From the NCBI RefSeq assembly GCF_004006535.1, contig NZ_RLIH01000018.1, positions 1-38,811 on the forward strand: 38,811 nt of DNA. Direction: 5' to 3'. The position numbers and the translations under genes were made by a program. Below, piece by piece: positions 16,479-24,000 of the stretch. The notes beneath the pieces were generated by a model. That model searched no databases. It saw nothing but the letters and a program-made list of their open reading frames with translations, and was not told where the DNA came from. The stretch's first letter is position 1. Every line of letters starts with the position of its first letter. The stretch comes from Anaerosphaera multitolerans. Lineage in GTDB: Bacteria; Bacillota; Clostridia; Tissierellales; Peptoniphilaceae.

Positions 16479-17105
16479 ATGAATATAAGGAAAAAATTAA
16501 TTTTCACGCTGGTCTTTGCGCTCTTTGCACTGCCCATACTTTATTTTAAGTTCGGCTCAACGCCAAATTTTCTAAAAAATACATCCTCCACGGATATTAA
16601 ACCCTCTATTCAGGTTTCAAAGGACGATAGAAAACCCATTATATTTACTTTTAAAGAAAGTGAATATAAAAAATTATCCTCTGAAAATATTCAGGACTTT
16701 AAAAACAAGTCCAAGGGTAGAGTTGAAGGTGAAATACCCTGTGTCTATTTAAGCGAAGATAAAAATCTGCACATTGAATTTTTAAAGGGTAAAGATATAA
16801 TAAAACCCGATGAGATACCCTCTATAAAGCTATCCATCTACCCAACCTCCTCTCAAGATGAAAACCAGGACTTAAGGGTGGTAGAGGACTTTTTAAAAGA
16901 GGATGGTGATAAGTACATCTATGAAATTAAAAGGTATAGAACTCAGTATGATAAATATTTTTTAGAAATCTTAGATGTGGAATTGAATTTTAAAATAGAT
17001 GGCGAAGAGTATATATCTCTATTTAGCATATGTTCTTCAAATGTTGAAAAGGATGCTGAAGCTGTAGAAAATGAACCTTTAAAGGAACCTGTTTTAGCAG
17101 AGTAG
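16479..17105 (+). CDS. Hypothetical membrane-anchored or secreted protein
   Basis: This 208-residue protein is not recognised. It has an N-terminal hydrophobic segment (about 6-24, LIFTLVFALFALPILYF) after a basic start, which could be a signal anchor. The rest is polar and probably extracellular, with mixed beta-like segments (IIFTFKESEYKKL, KYIYEIKRYRTQYDKYF) and an acidic C-terminus. There is no lipobox or sortase motif. The ATG follows AAAGGAG. It stands alone upstream of the thiamine operon, which has its own promoter. Confidence 0.75.
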   Translation: MNIRKKLIFTLVFALFALPILYFKFGSTPNFLKNTSSTDIKPSIQVSKDDRKPIIFTFKESEYKKLSSENIQDFKNKSKGRVEGEIPCVYLSEDKNLHIEFLKGKDIIKPDEIPSIKLSIYPTSSQDENQDLRVVEDFLKEDGDKYIYEIKRYRTQYDKYFLEILDVELNFKIDGEEYISLFSICSSNVEKDAEAVENEPLKEPVLAE

Positions 17106-17117
17106 CTAAATAAATTA

Positions 17118-17146
17118 TTGTGAACAACTAAATATTATGTTATATT
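17118..17146 (+). promoter_or_regulatory. Promoter of the thiamine operon
   Basis: TTGTGA (17118-17123) and TATATT (17141-17146) are separated by exactly 17 nt. The predicted start lies near 17153, at the 5' end of the TPP riboswitch. Confidence 0.75.
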
Positions 17147-17154
17147 ATTTTTAT

Positions 17155-17228
17155 GCGGGGGAACTGTAAAGTTGAGAAGGTTTAAACCTGACCCTTGGAA
17201 CCTGTCAGTTAATACTGTCGAAGGGAGC
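17155..17228 (+). promoter_or_regulatory. TPP riboswitch (THI element)
   Basis: The region carries the conserved THI-box blocks: GGGGGAACT, TTGAGA, CTGACCCTTGGAACCTG and the 3' block GTCGAAGGGAG. In this class thiamine pyrophosphate binding stabilises the aptamer. Here GAAGGGAG at the end of the aptamer can also pair with CTCCCTTC inside the following terminator, so terminator and alternative pairing are mutually exclusive. This indicates control by transcription attenuation of thiD-thiM-thiE. Confidence 0.95.
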
Positions 17229-17235
17229 ATTACAT

Positions 17236-17258
17236 ATCTCCCTTCGGGGAGATTTTTT
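17236..17258 (+). terminator. Riboswitch-controlled terminator
   Basis: A perfect 7-bp stem ATCTCCC/GGGAGAT closed by a TTCG tetraloop is followed by six T. It lies 14 nt before the thiD start codon and directly after the TPP aptamer. Confidence 0.92.
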
Positions 17259-17271
17259 ATTGGAGGAATTT

Positions 17272-18084
17272 ATGAAAAAAGTACTTACTATTGCCGGCTC
17301 GGACCCCACAGGAGGCGCCGGTATTCAAGCGGATATTAAAACTATGAGCGCCCATGGCGTCTATGCAATGAGTGTAATAGTCTCTGTGGTAGCGGAAAAT
17401 ACAATGAGGGTAATAAGCATTGAAGATATAAGCTTAAAGGTTATAAGGGACCAAATCGATGCCGTATATGAGGATATTGGAACAGATGCGGTTAAAATAG
17501 GCATGCTCTCCAATTCTGAAATAATGGTAGCAGTAGCACAAAAATTAAGGGAATATTCCCCCTTAAATATTGTCCTTGATCCTGTTATGTATGCAAAGGG
17601 TGGAAATGCACTTATGGCGGAAAATTCCATTGAAACTTTAATAAAAGAACTTTTGCCCCTATGTGACTTAATAACTCCAAATATCCCTGAAGCTGAAAAA
17701 ATAACCAATATGAAAATTCACTCCATTGAGGACATGAAGAGAGCCTCTGAGAAAATTTTAAATTACGGTTGCAAATCCGTACTTTTAAAGGGAGGTCACT
17801 ATATTGGAGAGGCCATTGACATACTTTATGACGGCAAAGATTTTGTAACCTATGAAACAAAACGCATTAAAACTAAAAATACCCATGGAACAGGCTGTAC
17901 TCTATCTTCTTCCATTGCTTCAAATTTAGCCTTGGGCTTTAGTTTAAAAGAAGCTATTTCACTTTCCAAGGAATATATTACAAAGGCCATAGAAAAAGAT
18001 ATCAATATAGGAAAGGGGCATGGTCCGGTAAATCACTTCTATAATTTTTTTAAAGAGGAGAAAATATATGAAAATATTAAATGA
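17272..18084 (+). CDS. thiD: Hydroxymethylpyrimidine/phosphomethylpyrimidine kinase
   Basis: This 270-residue ribokinase-family enzyme phosphorylates HMP and HMP-phosphate to HMP-pyrophosphate. It has the N-terminal GSDPTGGAGIQADIKT motif, the VLDPVMYAKGG segment and the C-terminal anion hole KNTHGTGCTLSSSIA with the catalytic Asp equivalent replaced by the ThiD-typical GTGCTLSS context. The ATG at 17272 follows TGGAGG; an in-frame start four codons earlier overlaps that site. It is the first gene under TPP control and overlaps thiM by 17 bp. Confidence 0.95.
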   Translation: MKKVLTIAGSDPTGGAGIQADIKTMSAHGVYAMSVIVSVVAENTMRVISIEDISLKVIRDQIDAVYEDIGTDAVKIGMLSNSEIMVAVAQKLREYSPLNIVLDPVMYAKGGNALMAENSIETLIKELLPLCDLITPNIPEAEKITNMKIHSIEDMKRASEKILNYGCKSVLLKGGHYIGEAIDILYDGKDFVTYETKRIKTKNTHGTGCTLSSSIASNLALGFSLKEAISLSKEYITKAIEKDINIGKGHGPVNHFYNFFKEEKIYENIK

Positions 18085-18874
18085 AGTAGTTGAGATTCAA
18101 AGAAATATAAGAGAACAATCTCCTTTAATCGAATGTATAACTAATTTTGTAACTGTTAATGACGTGGCAAATTCCATACTTGCCATAGGAGCATCTCCCA
18201 TAATGGCCGACGCCAAGGAGGAAATTGAGGAAATAGTTAAAATTTCAAAAGCTCTTTACATTAACATCGGAACTCTTCAAAGCACCGTTATTGAATCAAT
18301 GTATAAAGCGCAAAGTACAGCCCAAAATTTTAATAAACCCATAGTTATAGATGCTGTAGGAGCAGGAGCCTCTAAACTTAGAAATAAAACTGTAGATGCC
18401 CTTTTAAATAAAGGAGTGGATATAGTCCATGGTAACTATTCGGAGATTTCCTATATAGGATCCTCCACCACTAATACAAAGGGAGTAGATGCCTCCGATT
18501 TGGATAGCGATGTGGATATTATATCCATATCCAAAAATGTGGCAGTAAAATTTAATTGCGTATGTATAGCCACAGGTAAGAGGGACATTGTAACTGACGG
18601 CAACAATACCTATATAATCTACAACGGCTGCAGTGAAATGAGTAGTATTACCGGTACGGGATGTATGCTTACAGGCCTTGCGGCCTCAGCTGCAGCAGTA
18701 AGTAAAAATCACCTTGCAGCAGCCCTCTTAGGAACTGCCCTTACTTCCATTGCAGGTGAAAGAGCAAAGGAAAATTCCAAAGGTCTTGGAGATTTCCATA
18801 TAAATATATTAAATGAACTTTCCACTATTAATGCTGAAATATTAAGAGGAGATATTAAAATTGAAAAATATTGA
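18068..18874 (+). CDS. thiM: Hydroxyethylthiazole kinase
   Basis: This 268-residue enzyme phosphorylates the thiazole alcohol in the thiamine salvage pathway. Family marks are CITNFVTVNDVANSILAIGASPIMADAKEE near the start (given here in part), IVIDAVGAGAS, HGNYSEIS and the C-terminal SSITGTGCMLTGLAA. The ATG follows AGAGGAG inside the end of thiD. No thiC or thiG lies nearby, which fits salvage rather than full synthesis, though they could be elsewhere. Confidence 0.95.
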   Translation: MKILNEVVEIQRNIREQSPLIECITNFVTVNDVANSILAIGASPIMADAKEEIEEIVKISKALYINIGTLQSTVIESMYKAQSTAQNFNKPIVIDAVGAGASKLRNKTVDALLNKGVDIVHGNYSEISYIGSSTTNTKGVDASDLDSDVDIISISKNVAVKFNCVCIATGKRDIVTDGNNTYIIYNGCSEMSSITGTGCMLTGLAASAAAVSKNHLAAALLGTALTSIAGERAKENSKGLGDFHINILNELSTINAEILRGDIKIEKY

Positions 18875-19496
18875 CTATAGTCTTTATCTAGTTACCGATA
18901 GAGATTTAATTAGTACTGGGACCTTGTTGGAAGCTGTTGAAAAATCCATACTAGGCGGAGCTACTTTAATTCAGCTTAGAGAAAAAAATCTAAACTCAAG
19001 AGCGTTTTTAAAAGAAGCTTATGAAATTAAAAGTTTAACAGAAAAATATGACGTCCCTTTAATAATAAACGATAGAATAGACATTGCTCAATGTGTAGAT
19101 GCAGCGGGGGTACACTTGGGCCAAAAAGACATAGATATAGAAAGTGCAAGAAAAATTTTAGGCGCAGAAAAAATTATTGGAATATCTGCAAGCAACTTAA
19201 AAGAAGCCTTGGAAGCTGAAGCTAAGGGTGCTGATTATCTTGGAGTCGGCGCTATATTTCCAACGTCTACAAAAGATGATGCTACAAGTACTTCCCTTGA
19301 AGAGTTAAGGGCTATTACAAAGTCAGTTAAAATTCCCGTAGTTGCCATTGGCGGTTTAAATGAAGGTACAGTTCCTAAATTAAAAAATTGCGGACTTTCC
19401 GGCTATGCCATAGTTTCCGCCATAATGTCCAAAACAGATATTAAACTTGCCACTGAAAACTTTAAAAAAATGTATTATAGTAATGAAAGTAATTAA
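18861..19496 (+). CDS. thiE: Thiamine-phosphate synthase
   Basis: This 211-residue TIM-barrel enzyme joins HMP-pyrophosphate and thiazole phosphate to thiamine phosphate. It shows YLVTDRDL, GGATLIQLREKN, PLIINDRIDIA, GVHLGQKDID, GADYLGVGAIFPTSTKDDA and VVAIGGLN, all typical of ThiE. It starts at TTG with GAGGAG upstream and overlaps thiM by 14 bp. It completes the thiD-thiM-thiE salvage set. Confidence 0.96.
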   Translation: MKNIDYSLYLVTDRDLISTGTLLEAVEKSILGGATLIQLREKNLNSRAFLKEAYEIKSLTEKYDVPLIINDRIDIAQCVDAAGVHLGQKDIDIESARKILGAEKIIGISASNLKEALEAEAKGADYLGVGAIFPTSTKDDATSTSLEELRAITKSVKIPVVAIGGLNEGTVPKLKNCGLSGYAIVSAIMSKTDIKLATENFKKMYYSNESN

Positions 19497-19522
19497 ATTA
19501 ACTAACAGCGAGGTAAAAAATA

Positions 19523-19792
19523 ATTAAAGATTTTTTAAAAGAGATAAATGAAAGTTTAAATGGAAAAAATGGATACCACACACTCTACTACCTTATTATA
19601 ATATTTATATTTACTATTAAGGGCAACTTTAAAAGTTCCTTTAATCTGTTTATAATTTTGTTTCTTACAATAGTAACTTTAATTTTAACTGCAACTTATT
19701 TTACCTATAAAGAAAATAGTGTTAAAAAATCTATTTTATTAAATCTCATTTTAATTGCTGTATTTTTAATAAAGTATTTAAATTTATTTTAA
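19523..19792 (+). CDS. Small two- or three-helix membrane protein with non-AUG start, possibly a pseudogene
   Basis: A frame of 89 codons with strong membrane character: about 12 polar residues, then YYLIIIFIFTI, LFIILFLTIVTLILTATYF and LLNLILIAVFLIKYL. It has no in-frame ATG, GTG or TTG. GCGAGG at 19508-19513 lies 6 nt before an in-frame ATA (19520) and 9 nt before ATT (19523). Read from ATT the protein would begin (M)KDFLKEINESLNGKNG, a natural-looking N-terminus. It follows thiE by 26 nt and ends in a terminator, so it could be the last gene of the thiamine operon. Function unknown. Confidence 0.45.
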   Translation: MKDFLKEINESLNGKNGYHTLYYLIIIFIFTIKGNFKSSFNLFIILFLTIVTLILTATYFTYKENSVKKSILLNLILIAVFLIKYLNLF

Positions 19793-19819
19793 AAATCCGA
19801 TGGTTTCCCATCGGATTTT
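19792..19819. terminator. Bidirectional terminator
   Basis: A perfect 12-bp stem, AAAATCCGATGG/CCATCGGATTTT, with a TTTC loop provides T runs for both strands. It ends the thiamine operon from the left and the secreted-protein gene (stop at 19821) from the right. Confidence 0.92.
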
Positions 19820-19820
19820 C

Positions 19821-20951
19821 TTATCTGTCTAATTTTATACTTTGAGTTTTATCAGTTTTCTTATTTAAGAAAGTAAGCTCATTATCTTTAATTTTAATGT
19901 CTTCAACCGGATCTTCAAGCTTGTAAACTTCTTTTCCCTCTTTATCAAATACAAGTAATTTGTACTTTGCATCCTTGTCATCGTTAAAGGTAACTACTAC
20001 ATAGTTGTCCTTTTTCTCCAAAGTATTAACTGTTGCACCTTCATTTAATTTTTTACTGTCCTTTGAATAAAGTTCTCCGTCTTTCGCATTTACCCAATAA
20101 ATATCCTTTTCAAGAGAAACTATTTTTCCATCTTTTACAGTTGCATTGGAAAGCTCCGTCTTTACTTCCGCCTTATCCATATCATAGTAGTAAACCGTAT
20201 TGTCTGCTTGAAAATAAAGTTTGTTTCCATCTTGAACTATGTCCTTAATTTCCTTATCACTTACTGTTTTAGACTCCTGACCTACTAAATTTTCCTTAAA
20301 CAATCTGTAATCCTTGCCGTTAGTCTTTACTACGTAGTAGTATCCGTTATAAAATACTGCCTTTGAATGATCTTTATATTCATCTTCAGTCTTAGTTTCT
20401 TTTTTCTCTTCAACTTTCTTTTCTTCCGCTTTCTTAACTGTGGATTTAATAACTAATCCAGCTCCCTCTGTATAGTTATAGTCCCATCCAAATTCATCAA
20501 CGGAAAATCTCCAAGTCATTGGAAAATAAGTTACATCTCTAAAAACCAATAGAGGATATTCTTCTTTGCTGTTGTCAATAACCTTTCCATTTACAGTTAT
20601 TTTAAATGTTGGAATACTAACTTCGTAAGACTCCACATTTTTAGTCTCGCTTTTATAATCGTCAAACTCTCCTGTAACTCCGGTTTTTTTAATATCTAAA
20701 CCCTCTGTATCAGACCAATTTGTCTCCACACCTAAAAATCTTGTAGTATTGTAGGTCATTGGAAAATAAGTTATGTCCTTATATACTATTAAAGGGTATT
20801 CTGAATATTCATTTTCCACTTTCTGTCCATTTAAAGTCACATCAAATGTAGGTAGTGTTACAGTATTTCCTTGAGCTGAAACCTGCCTTGCAAAACCTGA
20901 TAGAAGTACTCCGGCAATAGCCAAAGTTGTAAATCTTTTAATTTTTTTCAT
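19821..20951 (-). CDS. Secreted protein with two copper-amine-oxidase-N-like repeats and a C-terminal propeller-like domain
   Basis: This 376-residue protein has a signal peptide (about 1-26, ending VSAQG). Residues about 30-95 and 110-170 are an internal duplication: each has LPTFDVTLNGQKV or IPTFKITVNGKVI, then YPLIVYKDITYFPMT or YPLLVFRDVTYFPMT, which resembles the stalk-type repeats of copper amine oxidase N-terminal domain proteins. A Lys/Glu-rich linker (about 173-195) leads to a region with short beta repeats (YYYVVKTNGKDYRLFKEN, DGKIVSLEKDIYWV) like DUF5050-type propellers. There is no anchor motif. The role is unknown; cell-wall association is plausible (inference). Confidence 0.8.
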   Translation of the reverse strand: MKKIKRFTTLAIAGVLLSGFARQVSAQGNTVTLPTFDVTLNGQKVENEYSEYPLIVYKDITYFPMTYNTTRFLGVETNWSDTEGLDIKKTGVTGEFDDYKSETKNVESYEVSIPTFKITVNGKVIDNSKEEYPLLVFRDVTYFPMTWRFSVDEFGWDYNYTEGAGLVIKSTVKKAEEKKVEEKKETKTEDEYKDHSKAVFYNGYYYVVKTNGKDYRLFKENLVGQESKTVSDKEIKDIVQDGNKLYFQADNTVYYYDMDKAEVKTELSNATVKDGKIVSLEKDIYWVNAKDGELYSKDSKKLNEGATVNTLEKKDNYVVVTFNDDKDAKYKLLVFDKEGKEVYKLEDPVEDIKIKDNELTFLNKKTDKTQSIKLDR

Positions 20952-21045
20952 TTTACCATCTCCTTAGTACCTATAATAGCAGATTTAAGTTAAAAAGAAA
21001 TTTAAGATATTGTTAAATTTCAAAACTTACACCTTAAAATATGAA

Positions 21046-21073
21046 GATTGGAGAAACTAAAAGTTTCCCCATC
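21046..21073 (-). terminator. Weak terminator of the purine operon
   Basis: Minus-strand sequence just after the purD-purL stop folds into GATGGGGAAACT/AGTTTCTCCAATC with one mismatch and a bulge. The T tract downstream is poor (ATCTTCATATTTT), so efficiency is doubtful. Confidence 0.45.
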
Positions 21074-21075
21074 TC

Positions 21076-24000
21076 TTAATCTTCTTTAAAGTACTCCACT
21101 CCCGCTTTAAAAATATTTTGAACTTCAAGATTATATATATTTTTAAATAAGTTTTCTCCCAGTCTTTCAGGGTGTCCCATTTTACCTAAGATTTTTCCGT
21201 CTTCAGACATTAGAGATTCAATATTGTAATCCGAACCGTTTGGAGATACTTCATATACGGAAACAACTTGATCCTTTTCCAAAAGCTCTCTATATTTTTC
21301 TTCACTTACTACAACTCTACCCTCACCGTGAGAAATAGGCATAGTGTATGTCCTTCCAACTTCAAGTCCTCTTAACCAAGGTGAGTTGTCGGTTTTTAAT
21401 TTTACATCTACAAATTTGGCAATATGTCTTCTGCAGGTATTAAAAGTAAGAGTAGGATCTTCTTCTGAAACTTCTTTTATTTTTCCCCCAGGCAACAGTC
21501 CCGTCTTTATAAGAGCTTGGAAACCGTTACATATTCCAAGAATTAAACCGTCATTTTCTTTTAACATATATTCTATTGATTCAGCTACTTCCTTAGAGCT
21601 TAGTACGTTGGCTATAAACTTTCCGGAACCGTCAGGCTCATCTCCCATTGAAAAACCGCCAGGTATAACTAAAATCTGAGCTTTTCTAATAAGTTCTGCA
21701 AGCTCTCTCTTGGAATTTTTAATGTCTTCACTGTTTCGGTTTTTAAATAGGAATATTTCTCCTTTTGCACCGTGGTTTTCAAATACAGTCTTAGTATCCC
21801 ATTCACAATTTGTACCAGGGAAAGCAGGTATTACAACTAGAGGCTCTTTAACTGTTTTAGTGGATTTCATTTTTCTATCTTCCACTTTTTTATTTTCTTC
21901 ATCCTTTAACTCAATATGCTCCTCAGGTTTAAATACTCCGTCTAAGGTATTTAAATAAGCTCTTCTAAGTTCAGCACCATCTAGCTCTACACCATTTACC
22001 ACTATATTTTCACTAAACTCTCCAACTTTTTCTATAAAGTCTCTATCTTCCATATATTCCACTATAAAACTTCCATAAAGCGGACTGTAAAGATCTTCCA
22101 ACTCAATATTAAAACCTGTATTTCCAACAGCAGCCTCATAAATTTGAGGAAGAGTACCCTTGGAAGTTATAGCAGTTGCCGAGATTATATTTCGGGAATC
22201 TATATCTTCCTTTAAAGCATTTAAATTATTCTTTAACTGATTTAAATCAAGCATTCCCACTTTATTCATAGGAGTTTTTATTAAGCCTATCTTTCCTTTT
22301 CCCTTAAAGTCCGGAGAAATTATATCCTCCACATTGGCAGTGGTAACTGCAAAGGAAATTAAAGTTGGAGGCACATGTAGATTTTCAAAACTACCGCTCA
22401 TAGAATCCTTTCCTCCAACGGGAGGCGCCTTAAAGAATTCTGAGGCTTCCAATGCTCCAAGTAGAGATTTTAAAGGTTTTGACCAAATTTTTTCATCTCT
22501 TAATCTCTCATAAAATTCCTGGAAAGAAAGTCTTATTTTATCTATAGGAGCTCCGGTAGCTGCAATTCTAGCAATGGATTCAATTACGGCATAATATCCT
22601 CCCAAGTACTGAGAAACTTCTGAAAGATAGGGATTAAAACCGTAACTCATAAGGGAAACAGTTCTAACGTCCTTCTCAAAGGAAGGTATTTTAGCCACCA
22701 TAGTTTGAATAGGATTTAATCTCTCCCTACCGCCTAATGGATTCAGTACGGTATTTCTGCCCACAGACGGGTCAAAAAGTTCAATTAAATTCTTTTTAGA
22801 AGTTATGTTTAAATCCTTTAAATAATCCTTTAAGCTACTTGGATCTAAATTTTCATCCTTTAAAAGTTCAGGAACATCTTCACTTACAACTTCCACATTT
22901 TGATAACGTCTTGCCCCATTAGTATTTATAAAGTCATAACTCATATTACAGATGATTTCATCTTCATACTTCATAATCATTCTGTTCTCAGCTGTCACTT
23001 TTGCCACAACTGTAACTTCAAGATTTTCCTCATCACAATATTTTTTAAATTCCTCAAGGTCCTTCGGATCTATTACAAGAGCCATCCTCTCCTGTGATTC
23101 AGATATTGCTATTTCTCTAGGAGTAAGACCTTCATATTTTAAAGGAACCCTATCTAAATAAATTTCCACTCCGTCGGAAAGTTCGCCTATGGCAACACTT
23201 ACTCCGCCTGCTCCAAAGTCATTACATTTCTTAATAAGTTTTGCAGCTTCCTCACGTCTGAAAAGTCTTTGTATCTTTCTCTCCTCAGGTGCATTTCCCT
23301 TTTGAACCTGAGCCGATTCAGTTTCTATGGAAGACTTCTTATGCGCCTTGGAAGAGCCTGTTGCTCCGCCGATTCCATCGCGACCGGTCTTTCCGCCTAG
23401 AAGTAAAACCAAATCTCCGCCTACAGGGTCCAGCCTTTTCACATTTTCCATAGGAGCGGCAGCCATAACAGCTCCGGCTTCCATTCTCTTAGCCATATAG
23501 CCCTCATGGTAAATTTCATCTAAATATCCTGTTGGAAGTCCTATTTGATTGCCGTAGGAAGAGTATCCAGCAGCAGCCTCTGTGGCAATTTTTCTTTGAG
23601 GAAGTTTTCCTGTTAAAGTTTCGGAAATAGGTCTTGTAGGATCTGCAGAACCTGTTATCCTCATTGCCTGATATACAAATGCCCTACCGCTTAGCGGATC
23701 TCTTATTGCCCCGCCAAGACAGGTGCTTGCTCCGCCAAAAGGCTCTATCTCTGTAGGGTGATTATGCGTTTCGTTTTTAAACATCAAGAGATAATCTCTA
23801 AGCTCCTCTTCTTTTCCGTTAAAGACTCTTACCTTAACCTTTACTGAGCAGGCGTTTATCTCTGACGAAACTTCCAAATCTTCCAATTCGCCTTTTTCTC
23901 TCATATATTTTGAAAGAATAGTCCCAAAACTCATAAGACTTATAGGTTTCTTAATATTTAATTCTTCTCTTATTTCCAAATATCTGTTAAAGCTTCCCCT

